This document shows, piece by piece, positions 52,928 through 61,735 of a stretch of DNA of 64,000 nt (the stretch's first letter is position 1; each line of letters begins with the position of its first letter). The DNA comes from Chryseobacterium gleum (lineage in GTDB: Bacteria; Bacteroidota; Bacteroidia; UBA10329), in assembly GCA_945903645.1 (NCBI GenBank), contig CAMDOM010000001.1:54491-118490 (forward strand). The letters run 5' to 3'. Under the pieces are notes generated by a model. The model saw only the letters and a program-made list of their open reading frames with translations, was not told the DNA's origin and searched no databases. A program made the translations under genes and the position numbers.

Positions 52928-54073
52928 CTAATTGTTGTCCCATGTTATCATTTCGCTAGCAAAACTATTCCATTCAAATCGCAATTTCTCTTTAGGTAAT
53001 TGTAATCTAAATTTTACTTCATCATTCCCGGAAAAAAACAAGGATAGTTGCTCTGAAATTACCTGTGGTTCGGGCTTACAGACGTAACCAACTACTTTAT
53101 TTGGCACTATTTCAGCCAATCCACCAACGTTCGTTACAAGCATTGGTGTTTCAAAATGATAGGCAATTTGGGTAACTCCACTTTGCGTAGCAGTTCTGTA
53201 GGGTTGTGCTACAATATTGGAGGCGCAGAAGTAATATTTCACTTCTTCTTCTGGGATAAATTCATCGCGAATAATTACGTTTTCTTCCAAACCAAATGAT
53301 TTAATAATAGATAAACAATGTGCTTTACCTTCGTAAAATTCTCCTGCAACAAGTACTTTAATATACTCTCTTTGTGGCATTTTTGCTACTGCTTCAAGCA
53401 AAATATCTAATCCTTTGTAATTACGAACTAGTCCAAAAAACAGAATCACTTTGTCGAGATTACTCAGTCCAAGGTATTCACGGGCTTTTTGCATCTCTAT
53501 TTTCTCACCAAAATGGTCGTAAACAGGGTGATACAGCAGCTTTCTTGTTTTAACACGATCAAAAGAGCTAAGGTCGGACATCACACTGCTCGACATTACT
53601 GCAAAATAATTGCACGAATTCAAAAACAATTTGGTTAATAATCTGTCGCCAAAACGGTTTTCGTGGGGAATTACATTGTCCAATAATCCAACCACGGGGA
53701 TGTTTAATTTTTTTCTGACATATCGCGATGTATATGCCAAACAGGGCGCCATAAATGGAATCCAAAATCGGACTATAATTATTGCAGGTCGCTCTGCAAC
53801 AATCATTTTGGCCGTGGAAATCCAAGTCCAAGGTGCAATAGAATTGATAATGGAATGAATCTGAAAGTTCTTGAAAGTTTTGTCACCAATTTCTTTCTGA
53901 GATTTTCCAGGGAAAAGAAATTCAGGATACTGCAGCGAAAATGAGTAGATGCTCGTTTCCACTCCTAGCACGGTCAATTGCTGCGCCAATGACTCGTTCA
54001 ATTGGGCAATTCCGCCCCGAAGTGGAAACGCAGGACCTATGATGACACACTTGGCGGGAAGAGCCACGTTCAA
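52928..54073 (-). CDS. Glycosyltransferase (GT4-like)
   Basis: GT-B fold: 'CVIIGPAFPLRGGIAQLNESLAQQL', VILFFGLVRNYKGLDILLEA, IKVLVAGEFYEGKAHCL, and 'VAQPYRTATQSGVTQIAYHFETPMLVTNVGGLAE', which carries the donor-binding Ser/Gly-x6-E-type region. 381 residues. It overlaps the GT2 gene by 4 bp (ATGA) and belongs to the same transcription unit. Sugar and acceptor unknown. Confidence 0.9.
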   Translation of the reverse strand: MNVALPAKCVIIGPAFPLRGGIAQLNESLAQQLTVLGVETSIYSFSLQYPEFLFPGKSQKEIGDKTFKNFQIHSIINSIAPWTWISTAKMIVAERPAIIIVRFWIPFMAPCLAYTSRYVRKKLNIPVVGLLDNVIPHENRFGDRLLTKLFLNSCNYFAVMSSSVMSDLSSFDRVKTRKLLYHPVYDHFGEKIEMQKAREYLGLSNLDKVILFFGLVRNYKGLDILLEAVAKMPQREYIKVLVAGEFYEGKAHCLSIIKSFGLEENVIIRDEFIPEEEVKYYFCASNIVAQPYRTATQSGVTQIAYHFETPMLVTNVGGLAEIVPNKVVGYVCKPEPQVISEQLSLFFSGNDEVKFRLQLPKEKLRFEWNSFASEMITWDNN

Positions 54074-55020
54074 TCTATCGTTTCAGACACTTGATAATGA
54101 TTGCGGTCACTTGAAGAGCGCGCAATCATTTCGGCTAAAAATCCAGCTAAAAAAAGCTGCGTTCCAATAATCATCGCCATCATTGCCAAATAGAAAAGTG
54201 GCTGCTCTGTCACTTCTCTGGCAACCGTTCCATTGGCTACATGAAGTACTTTTTGTAGGAGTAACCAAAAACTAACGGCACCACCCATCAAGAACATGAG
54301 CATTCCAACGCTTCCAAAGAAATGCATAGGCCGCTTTCCAAATCTGCTCACAAATGTGATTACCAGCAAATCCAATGGTCCGTTTACAAATCGCTCCATT
54401 CCAAACTTGGTGATACCAAATTTGCGTTCCTGATGCTGCACCGATTTCTCTCCAATTTTATTGAAACCAGCCCATTTTGCAATTACTGGAATGTACCGAT
54501 GCATTTCGCCATAGACCTCTATGCTTTTTACAACATCTTTCCGGTACGCCTTCAATCCACAATTGAAATCGTTAAGTTGAATGCCCGACATGCGTCTTGC
54601 CGCCCAGTTGTATACTTTGGTTGGAATCGTTTTGGACAAAGGGTCGTATCGCTTTTCTTTCCATCCAGAAACAAGGTCGAAACCATCCTGAGTTATCATT
54701 TTGTACAAATCAGGAATTTCATCTGGACTATCTTGCAAATCGGCATCCATTGTGATTACCACATTGCCTTTTGCCTTGGCAAATCCACAATTCAATCCAG
54801 CGGATTTCCCGTAGTTTCTCCGAAACCGAAGTGCAACAATGTTCGAATTTTCAAGCTTGAGCTTTTGAATAACTTTCCACGAATTATCGGTGCTACCATC
54901 ATCTACATACACAATCTCGTAGGTAAATTCATTGGCATCCATCACCCGTTTTATCCAAGCTGTAAGTTCGGGCAGCGATTCTGCCTCATTAAAAAGTGGA
55001 ATTACTAGCGAAATCTGCAC
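54070..55020 (-). CDS. Membrane-anchored family 2 glycosyltransferase (DPM/ArnC-like)
   Basis: The GT-A domain shows ISLVIPLFNEAESLPELTAW, VYVDDGSTDNSWKVI, 'RRNYGKSAGLNCGFAKAKG', and the DxD motif MDADLQDSPDEI. Two C-terminal helices (about 237-262 and 277-303) anchor it to the inner membrane. Such enzymes often charge undecaprenyl phosphate with a sugar. The DUF4199 gene ends directly before its start. Confidence 0.93.
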   Translation of the reverse strand: MQISLVIPLFNEAESLPELTAWIKRVMDANEFTYEIVYVDDGSTDNSWKVIQKLKLENSNIVALRFRRNYGKSAGLNCGFAKAKGNVVITMDADLQDSPDEIPDLYKMITQDGFDLVSGWKEKRYDPLSKTIPTKVYNWAARRMSGIQLNDFNCGLKAYRKDVVKSIEVYGEMHRYIPVIAKWAGFNKIGEKSVQHQERKFGITKFGMERFVNGPLDLLVITFVSRFGKRPMHFFGSVGMLMFLMGGAVSFWLLLQKVLHVANGTVAREVTEQPLFYLAMMAMIIGTQLFLAGFLAEMIARSSSDRNHYQVSETID

Positions 55021-55524
55021 TTATTTGAAATTGGCCTCAAACGACTCGTCATTCTTTTTGAAAATGGCTGCGGCAATAAGGGAAATGATGAAACCTGCGA
55101 ATGCGCTACTGAAAATGGCGATAAAAAACATGGGAACAGGTTGAAACATTTTCTCATACATACCCATCATCATATCCACTTGCGATTGTGGCACTTCACT
55201 TTCAAACAACTGGTCTTCCATATTGGCCAGCAACCGTTCTAGTTGATGCGTGTCAATAAAACTCATGTGAAGGAAGGAATAGAAGGCGGCAATCACGCCT
55301 CCAAAAAATGAAATTGCCGTGCCAGTTGCCAAACCTTCGCTATAGGAAATAAAACCGTTTTGTTCTTTTCTACGTTGAAAAATGCCATAACAGATAACTC
55401 CAATTATGAACACGTATGCAATTCCAGTAAGACCCGATTCGTTTAAATCGAGGAGATATAATGCCAACGAAAGCATAATGAGAAGCATGCCTAGCACAGC
55501 TCCCCAGTTCATAGCGTGTTTCAT
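55021..55524 (-). CDS. DUF4199 membrane protein
   Basis: Four hydrophobic segments (about 5-25, 32-48, 70-92, 133-155) with a lumenal loop rich in Glu and Met (SEVPQSQVDMMMGMYEKMFQ). The N-terminal 'NWGAVLGMLLIMLSLALYLL' and SYSEGLATGTAISFFGGVIAAFYSF fit DUF4199, a Bacteroidota family of unknown function. It is regularly next to a GT2 gene like the one downstream, suggesting a joint role in lipid-linked sugar transfer. Confidence 0.85.
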   Translation of the reverse strand: MKHAMNWGAVLGMLLIMLSLALYLLDLNESGLTGIAYVFIIGVICYGIFQRRKEQNGFISYSEGLATGTAISFFGGVIAAFYSFLHMSFIDTHQLERLLANMEDQLFESEVPQSQVDMMMGMYEKMFQPVPMFFIAIFSSAFAGFIISLIAAAIFKKNDESFEANFK

Positions 55525-55603
55525 TTGTGCGAATTCAGTTTAGCGACAAATATAGGAATGCACACTTCCAAAATTGATTAGTTCAATTAGCCAATTCGTG
55601 TAT

Positions 55604-55611
55604 TACCTTTG
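55604..55611 (+). promoter_or_regulatory. ffs -7 box
   Basis: TACCTTTG is an exact TAnnTTTG, ending 3 bp before the SRP RNA's terminal stem. Only a weak -33 (GTTC, 19 bp upstream). Confidence 0.65.
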
Positions 55612-55614
55612 TAC

Positions 55615-55714
55615 TGGGGTAAGTCCTGTGCGACCAGCTCCCACTGAATCCTCCAGGGCAGGAATGCAGCAAAGGCAGGTGGTTGTAGCGGTGCGACACA
55701 GTCAGCTTACCCCA
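55615..55714 (+). ncRNA. ffs: Small signal recognition particle RNA (4.5S)
   Basis: The ends pair perfectly: TGGGGTAAG (55615-55623) with CTTACCCCA (55706-55714). The centre has the conserved domain IV core CCAGGGCAGGAATGCAGCAA followed by AGGCAGGTGG, i.e. the symmetric loop and GGAA-type tetraloop region that binds Ffh. A run of six T follows at once, as terminator. It works with Ffh and FtsY in co-translational membrane targeting. Confidence 0.93.
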
Positions 55715-55780
55715 TTTTTTATGCCCTAAAGTGGCGTAAAACTCAATCTTTGAGAGATTTTTTAACCGGAAACAGGCGGA

Positions 55781-55954
55781 TTAAGTTGAGTGTCCAAGCG
55801 TTTCAAACACATTTTTCCATGCTGCATATATTTCTTTTTTGCGCTCTGAGGGATAATCGTACGAATTTGTCTGGTAATTTTTGCGGCTGTCTATTTCCTG
55901 CTGAATAGGTGATTTCGCGTTTTCAAATCCAGTAATTTCAAGTGTTTTATACAT
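55781..55954 (-). CDS. Small hypothetical protein overlapping the GT1 start
   Basis: A minus-strand frame of about 57 residues from ATG 55954 (track start 55975). It is hydrophilic and rich in K, E, N and Y (KNYQTNSYDYPSERKKEIYA), with no known motif. It overlaps the 5' end of the glycosyltransferase by about 13 bp. It may be a real small gene, or the remnant of one that was joined to the truncated glycosyltransferase. Unrecognised. Confidence 0.3.
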   Translation of the reverse strand: MYKTLEITGFENAKSPIQQEIDSRKNYQTNSYDYPSERKKEIYAAWKNVFETLGHST

Positions 55955-57180
55955 TGCCATTTTTGACCTTGGCAAATAGGTTAGTGGCCGTTGGTCACAA
56001 TGTCACAGTTGCTTGCACAAGTGTAGACGGCAAGGATTATTCTTTTCAAGGTGAGAAGGGAGGATTCCGAACCATTAAGGTAAATAAGAGCTTTTCGCAG
56101 GGCCAAAATCTTTATGCGCTCACCAATTCTTCCAATCCATTGTTGGAATTGAATGCACTTCTCTCCAATTACTTTGAGCCTGCAGTAGAAGAAATGTATA
56201 ATGCATCTGAGGAACTATGCACAACATGTGATTTGGTAATTGGCCACATCTTGTGCCACACCCTTCTCAGAGCGGCTGAGAAATTCAATTGCCTCCATAT
56301 GTCTTTGGCTTTGTCGCCCATGTCCATTCGCTCCTATTATATTCCTCCAATCGGGCCAGATCTTGGAAAGGCAGTTAATTGGTTGTTGTGGGAAATCGGT
56401 GATTTGGTGATGACTAAAATTCTCTTTTTGAAAGCAAACAAATTGAGAAAGGATTTAGGATTGTCTCCCATTCGAAGTCTTCAAAGTAGTTTGTTTATGT
56501 CAAAATCATTAACTCTTGTAGCCGCTAGCAAAGCACTTTGCCCGCGTCCATTAGATTGGGGAGAACACATACAAGTTTGCGGATTTTTGAATCCTCAAAC
56601 CTATACGCTTTGGGAAATGTCCGAAACCTTGAGGCAATTTATTAACGAGGGAAAACCGTCTGTTTACATGACATTTGGAACGTGTATGCAATTTGATTTG
56701 GAGCAAAATACGCGTTTGTTTATTGATGCAGCGAAGCGTTTCAGGCAACGAGCGATTATTCAAATAGGTTTCAATTCGGGAAACAAAAATTCAAATACTA
56801 GTGATGTTTTTTATGTTGAAAGTCTACCGCACCATCAGGTATTTCCCTTTTGTTCGGCAGTAGTGCATCATGGTGGAGCTGGAACTACACAGGCGGCTTT
56901 AATCGGTGGTAAACCATCAATAGTTGTAGCGCATGCCTATGACCAAATGGATTGGGGCAATCGGCTGCAAAAAGTTGAAGTTGCAGGTAAAGTGCTCAGC
57001 AGAAAAAAGGTGGATTCTATTCAATTAGCAAAAGCCATTAACGAAGTTTTGAATTCCACAGTTGTACGCCAAAATGCAGAAAAGATTGGGGCGAAGATGA
57101 GCGATGAGAATGGAGTAAGCACAGCAATAAAACTATTGGAACAGCGATATGCTCAGCTATCAGTCATCAAACCTGTTTAA
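55942..57180 (+). CDS. GT1 (MGT-like) glycosyltransferase, N-terminally truncated
   Basis: The donor-binding half is complete: 'PSVYMTFGTCMQFD', FYVESLPHHQVFPFCSAVVHHGGAGTTQAALIGGKPSI and 'AHAYDQMDWGNRLQKVEVAG', as in UDP-glycosyltransferases for macrolides, sterols or carotenoids. The protein begins at VFYTLPFLTLANRLVAVGHN; the usual first strand and GH/GD loop (about 15 residues holding the acceptor-side catalytic His) are missing, and an in-frame TAA lies three codons before the GTG at 55942. It may be inactive or start from a non-standard codon. It sits 230 bp from ffs. Confidence 0.75.
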   Translation: MFYTLPFLTLANRLVAVGHNVTVACTSVDGKDYSFQGEKGGFRTIKVNKSFSQGQNLYALTNSSNPLLELNALLSNYFEPAVEEMYNASEELCTTCDLVIGHILCHTLLRAAEKFNCLHMSLALSPMSIRSYYIPPIGPDLGKAVNWLLWEIGDLVMTKILFLKANKLRKDLGLSPIRSLQSSLFMSKSLTLVAASKALCPRPLDWGEHIQVCGFLNPQTYTLWEMSETLRQFINEGKPSVYMTFGTCMQFDLEQNTRLFIDAAKRFRQRAIIQIGFNSGNKNSNTSDVFYVESLPHHQVFPFCSAVVHHGGAGTTQAALIGGKPSIVVAHAYDQMDWGNRLQKVEVAGKVLSRKKVDSIQLAKAINEVLNSTVVRQNAEKIGAKMSDENGVSTAIKLLEQRYAQLSVIKPV

Positions 57181-58449
57181 CTAGGTTTTTTGCTTCTTTT
57201 TCTTAGCCGCTGGAAAAAGAATATTGTTCAGAATAAGGCGGTATCCTGGGGAATTTGGATGAAGATTCAGGTCGGTTGGTGGGTCGTACACGTAGTGTTG
57301 ATAATCCTCAGGATCGTGACCTCCAAACCAACTCCATTGGCCTTTTCCAAGCGTGCCATGAATATATCGTGCTTCATTTAGCGCCTTATTTTCGCCCAAA
57401 ATCAATACTTCTGATTTGATGAATTCCTTGCCGAAAGAAGTAGTTTGACCCATGAATCCATGAATAATTGATTCATGATTTTGGCACAACATAGTGGGAA
57501 CAACATCCCATTTTGCGGAGAATTCAAACAGAGAAAAAAAATCGTTGTTTTCAGCCACTTTTCCTTGCCTGCGCTGGGTGGCGTCAATGTTGGAGAATTC
57601 GTATTCGGCAGGATTTGTACTCAACTTAAAATCTTTAAAAGCTAAGCAGTTGTTGAAATTGAGTTGAGCGTTGTAGTTGGGTGTAGTGCCATCTCCATCA
57701 AACATCGATTCACAAATATCGAGTTCGTGTGCGGCCAAGGCAATATCATAACTATCTGTAGCAGAACACATGGCGAACATAAATCCACCACCAACCACAA
57801 ATTCTTTTATCTTGTTGCTTACCGCAAGTTTTAATGCCGAGACTTTGTTGAATCCATTTCTTCTCGCAATGCCTTCAAGGTATTTTTCTTGCTCTTTATA
57901 CCAAGGAACATTCTGATAGGAAGCCCAAAATTTACCATACTGACCCGTAAAATCTTCGTGATGAAGATGAAGCCAATCGTATAGCAAGAGTTTCCCATTC
58001 AGCACTTCATCATCATAAATTACATCGTAGGGCACTTCGGCATACGTCAAAACGAGCGTTACCGCATCGTCCCAAGGTTGTTTGCCTTCTGGGCTATAAA
58101 CAGCCACTTTCGGAACTTTGTCCAATCGCGCTACGTCCATATTTGCTTCTGGATTGGCAATTTCAGTGAGGATGGATGTGGCTTGCACATCAGCCACAAT
58201 TTCGAAACTTACGCCTCGAATTGCGCATTCATTCTCTATTTCTTTGGCGTATTTACACATGAAACTTCCGCCTCTGTAATTCAAAAGCCAGTCTACTTCC
58301 ACATTGCGTTGAAGCGTCCAAAAAGCAATGCCATACGCTTTTAGGTGATTTTTTTGCCCATTGTCCATAGGAATGAGCAAATAGGCACCTTGCACATTCT
58401 GTAACAGAATTGTGAGTAGTAGAATTAAAACTAGCGACAATCGTTTCAT
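57181..58449 (-). CDS. Secreted protein usually labelled 'asparagine synthetase B' (function unknown)
   Basis: Signal peptide (MKRLSLVLILLLTILLQNVQG), then a 400-residue domain: AYLLIPMDNGQKNHLKAYGIAFW, WLLNYRGGSFMCKYAKEIENE, ALTLVLTYAEVPYD-like strand, and LLYDWLHLHHEDFTGQYGKF. It shows neither an Asn-synthetase synthase domain nor a Cys2 amidotransferase, so that name looks wrong; the layout is closer to a ThuA/class I amidotransferase-like fold (family recall only). A basic tail (AAKKKKQKT) ends it. Its stop abuts the stop of the GT1 gene. Confidence 0.7.
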   Translation of the reverse strand: MKRLSLVLILLLTILLQNVQGAYLLIPMDNGQKNHLKAYGIAFWTLQRNVEVDWLLNYRGGSFMCKYAKEIENECAIRGVSFEIVADVQATSILTEIANPEANMDVARLDKVPKVAVYSPEGKQPWDDAVTLVLTYAEVPYDVIYDDEVLNGKLLLYDWLHLHHEDFTGQYGKFWASYQNVPWYKEQEKYLEGIARRNGFNKVSALKLAVSNKIKEFVVGGGFMFAMCSATDSYDIALAAHELDICESMFDGDGTTPNYNAQLNFNNCLAFKDFKLSTNPAEYEFSNIDATQRRQGKVAENNDFFSLFEFSAKWDVVPTMLCQNHESIIHGFMGQTTSFGKEFIKSEVLILGENKALNEARYIHGTLGKGQWSWFGGHDPEDYQHYVYDPPTDLNLHPNSPGYRLILNNILFPAAKKKKQKT

Positions 58450-58479
58450 AACGAATGCAAAGTTAAGCCTGACCGCGCA

Positions 58480-60012
58480 TTAGAATGGGCTGCCGTCATC
58501 TAGGTCATCATTCACGTCATTCATTTTTGACATGCGCGTAACTACTGACGGGCCATTATCAAATTCGGAAGAGCGTGGAAGGGGAGCAGGACTATTGCCG
58601 TCAATGCTTACTTGAGGGTCATCATAATCCACAAATTTTGCCAACGAATTCAAGAAACGCAAGGAAACAGTTCCCGTAGCACCATTTCTGTGTTTGGCTA
58701 TAATCAATTCTGTAAGTCCGGGTGATGGCAGATTAGTTTCTTCTGAAGCATCTAAACCATAGTATTCGGGGCGGTACAGGAACATAACCATGTCGGCATC
58801 TTGCTCAATAGCTCCAGATTCGCGAAGGTCGGAAAGCATAGGTCGCTTAGTGCCACCGCGAGTTTCTACAGCACGACTTAACTGCGAAAGGGCTATGACT
58901 GGAATTTGCAGTTCCTTGGCTATACTTTTTAACGAACGCGAAATAGTGCTGATTTCTTGTTCGCGGTTGCCGCCATTGCCACCAGCAGTCATCAATTGTA
59001 GATAGTCGATAATGACCATTTCAATTTTGTGCGTGGCTTTTAATCTTCGGCATTTGGCACGCAATTCAAAAACGGATAGCGCTGCTGTATCATCAATAAA
59101 CAGTGGAGCATCGGCTAGCTGTTTTAGCGAAGTGTGCAGATGATTCCAGTCGGCCTGAGTTAGTCGGCCTTTTTTAAGTTTATCGCCATCAATGCCCGAT
59201 TCGCTGGCAATAAGGCGATTTACCAATTGAATTGAGGCCATTTCCAACGAAAAGAATGCTACCGGCCGTTTGTGTTCAACCGCCATATTGCGGGCCATGC
59301 TCAACACAAACGATGTTTTACCCATTGCTGGGCGAGCTGCAATAATGAGGAGGTCGTTGGGTTGCCAACCGCCAGTCATACGGTCAAGTTCTGTAAATCC
59401 TGTGGGCACACCAGTTACACCGTCTTCTTTGCTTGCCGCTTCTTCCACCACTTTAAGCGCTTCGCTAACGAGTGTTGCCATAGTGTCGTAGCTCTTGCGA
59501 AGGTTGCCTTCGGCTACTGCAAATAGGCTGGTTTCGGCTTTATCGAGCAATTCGAGAACATCTGTAGTATCCTCAAATGCCTCGTTGTAGATATCGCCAG
59601 AAACTCGAATTAGCTCCCGTTGAATGTGTTTTTGGGCAATAATCCGTGCGTGAAATTCCGCATTGGCCGAACTTGCTACACGGTCGGTAAGCTTACTTAC
59701 GTAATACGGACCGCCCACCAAATCCAGCATACCAGCCTTTTTTAACCAGCTGGTAACTGTAAGAATATCAATGGGCTCGCTTTTGCTAAACAAGTCCATG
59801 ATGGCCTCAAATATTTTTTGGTGTTCAATTTTGTAGAAGCTTTCAGGCTTCAAAATTTCTACCACATCGGTCAGTGCTTCACTTTCAAGCATAAGTGCTC
59901 CGAGCACTGCATCTTCCAATTCCACCGCATTTGGCGGCACTTTTCCGTGTTCCATAGTTGGAAGCGGACTGGTATAATTTCTTTTGGTTGCAAACCGCTG
60001 TCGTGTGTCCAT
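58480..60012 (-). CDS. dnaB: Replicative DNA helicase DnaB
   Basis: Hexameric helicase of the replication fork. N-terminal domain (VPPNAVELEDAVLGALMLES), linker, and RecA-like core with Walker A 'IIAARPAMGKTSFVLSMARN', FFSLEMASIQLVNRLIA, Walker B VIIDYLQLM, 'IPVIALSQLSRAVETRGGTKRPMLSDLRESGAIEQDAD'. No intein. ATG 60012 overlaps the upstream stop as TGATG and is preferred; ATG 60018 would add two residues. C-terminal Asp-rich tail (NDVNDDLDDGSPF). Confidence 0.97.
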   Translation of the reverse strand: MDTRQRFATKRNYTSPLPTMEHGKVPPNAVELEDAVLGALMLESEALTDVVEILKPESFYKIEHQKIFEAIMDLFSKSEPIDILTVTSWLKKAGMLDLVGGPYYVSKLTDRVASSANAEFHARIIAQKHIQRELIRVSGDIYNEAFEDTTDVLELLDKAETSLFAVAEGNLRKSYDTMATLVSEALKVVEEAASKEDGVTGVPTGFTELDRMTGGWQPNDLLIIAARPAMGKTSFVLSMARNMAVEHKRPVAFFSLEMASIQLVNRLIASESGIDGDKLKKGRLTQADWNHLHTSLKQLADAPLFIDDTAALSVFELRAKCRRLKATHKIEMVIIDYLQLMTAGGNGGNREQEISTISRSLKSIAKELQIPVIALSQLSRAVETRGGTKRPMLSDLRESGAIEQDADMVMFLYRPEYYGLDASEETNLPSPGLTELIIAKHRNGATGTVSLRFLNSLAKFVDYDDPQVSIDGNSPAPLPRSSEFDNGPSVVTRMSKMNDVNDDLDDGSPF

Positions 60013-60311
60013 CACCATTTTTTCTTCATCATATTGCTCTTACTGCGTTGTTCTTGCTCAATTCTCTCTTGCTTCTCTATCCGTTCTTTCTCATTTTGGG
60101 AGGTAGTGATGTATACCCAAGTTAAAATCCCTGTTATTGAAATAACGATTATACTCATCCAAACCAAGTAAACTCCATACTTCCGAAAGAACCGTTTGAT
60201 GTAATATCCTCTGGGTCGTTTCTTCAACTTTGTGCGTTCTCTGTAGCGAACACGAATCTTCTGTCGTCTTAACTCCCGTTCAGGTCCTATATCTTCGGAT
60301 CCAGTTTCCAT
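60012..60311 (-). CDS. Small single-pass membrane protein upstream of dnaB
   Basis: 99 residues: a highly basic N-terminus (RELRRQKIRVRYRERTKLKK), one membrane helix (about 50-69, VWMSIIVISITGILTWVYI) and a charged coiled-coil-like tail (KERIEKQERIEQEQRSKS). Positive-inside puts the N-terminus in the cytoplasm. Its stop overlaps the dnaB start (TGATG), so the two are translationally coupled. No family recognised; the coupling and TM pattern support a real gene. Confidence 0.65.
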   Translation of the reverse strand: METGSEDIGPERELRRQKIRVRYRERTKLKKRPRGYYIKRFFRKYGVYLVWMSIIVISITGILTWVYITTSQNEKERIEKQERIEQEQRSKSNMMKKKW

Positions 60312-60442
60312 AGTTCAAGTTTGTTTCCCCGAGAACCGTTCGGGTCGGGCGGACCTCAAAGTAACGGATAATAAGAGGAAATTGATCCACCATTTTATTC
60401 ACATACCATTCGTTGATAAGCCGTGAATAACTTTACTGCGTA

Positions 60443-61735
60443 ATGTTGAACTCCCGCTTTCTCGTTTTGATTTCCCTTTCATCCGTGCTTTTGTTTTCGT
60501 GCGAAAACGAGGACACTGAACCGCCTTCCGTAGAAATCACCTCCCCATCGGAATCTGCTCAATTTCAAGTTTATGATACCATTCCTGTTTACTATCATGT
60601 TTCTGATGACAGAATTGTAGAAAGTGTCACTATCAAGTTGGTGAATCAAGATTTTGTACCTGTTTCTGGTCAGCAGACGAAAACTATAGGTGCAGCAGAT
60701 TTCTCAGGATTTGAAGCTTTGGTGGTGGACAATCGGCAACTGCCAACTGGAACTTACTACGTTCTAATTACTGCAACCGATGGCACTAATGACAAGAACG
60801 CCTACCTGGAAGTTCGCGTGCAGGAGTTTCCTTTTGCATTGCGCGCCATCTATTTTGGGGATGCCAATTCAAGTGGCCAAAATTCAATTTTCCGAATTGA
60901 TTCCCTTTTCAACTCCGTTACACCGTTCGTATCAATTGGACAAGATGTTCGGAAGCTTTCCGTCAATTCTATGTTCGATAGATTGAATATTGCTGGAAAT
61001 CTGGATGGAGGCATTGTTCAATACAATTTGGCTGGGCAAGGAATTCGTTGGTCTGCATCGGCAAGCATGCAGCCACCTGCACCTACTTTTTTAGATATGA
61101 CTAGCGCTGCTGGAAATGTCTATGTATCGCTTTACAACAATGAAATTCGAGGATATACTAACGATGGGGCACTTATTCTTAATCTCCAAACTTTTGGCGA
61201 TAGACCCAACACGTTATATGCAGATGAAAATCATTTGTTCGTGGAACGCAGGCAGATTGGTGGCATTTTGAATACGCTTTTTGTTTATCGAGTTAGCAAT
61301 TTTTTTCAAAAATGGGAATTGAGTTTGCCCATGCAGGTGGTTGCGTTTTGTGCTCGGACTGCAACGGAACTATTCATTTTTGGCAATGAAAACGGACAGG
61401 CAAGAGTGTTGCTCTACAACGTGGAGGATAATTCCTATTGGGAACCGCGCGCACTGCCTTTAGGCAAGTTGCTTCACGCAGTGAAAGGAGATGGGCAAAC
61501 TTATTTTTTGGCGCACGAAAATGGATTGTATTCCTACACTTATAACCCGAATTATTTGAACCAAATAGGATCTGGCGATGTATATCAACAGCTTTGTTTC
61601 GATAGAGCGGATGGGTTACTTCTAGGCGCCTCAGGAAATGAAGTGAGGGTAATTGCAGGTTTGCAAGGTGCCGTTGTAGCTACTTTCGCGCATTCGGATA
61701 GTATTGTGAGTTTGGATATTCATTACACAAAATGA
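60443..61735 (+). CDS. Lipoprotein with Ig-like domain and repeat domain
   Basis: Lipobox LFSC with C20. An Ig-like domain follows (PSVEITSPSESAQFQVYDTIPV ... GTYYVLITATDGTNDKNAYLEV), then about 280 residues of beta-rich repeats resembling a propeller (RLNIAGNLDGGIVQYNLAGQ, NVYVSLYNNEIRGYT, NTLYADENHLFVERR). Likely outer-membrane attached. Function unknown. Its stop overlaps the aceK start by 4 bp (ATGA), an unexpected pairing. Confidence 0.8.
   Translation: MLNSRFLVLISLSSVLLFSCENEDTEPPSVEITSPSESAQFQVYDTIPVYYHVSDDRIVESVTIKLVNQDFVPVSGQQTKTIGAADFSGFEALVVDNRQLPTGTYYVLITATDGTNDKNAYLEVRVQEFPFALRAIYFGDANSSGQNSIFRIDSLFNSVTPFVSIGQDVRKLSVNSMFDRLNIAGNLDGGIVQYNLAGQGIRWSASASMQPPAPTFLDMTSAAGNVYVSLYNNEIRGYTNDGALILNLQTFGDRPNTLYADENHLFVERRQIGGILNTLFVYRVSNFFQKWELSLPMQVVAFCARTATELFIFGNENGQARVLLYNVEDNSYWEPRALPLGKLLHAVKGDGQTYFLAHENGLYSYTYNPNYLNQIGSGDVYQQLCFDRADGLLLGASGNEVRVIAGLQGAVVATFAHSDSIVSLDIHYTK

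Noticed and set aside
54322-55008. 228-residue plus-strand ORF
   Set aside because: Antisense to the family 2 glycosyltransferase, which has all catalytic motifs.
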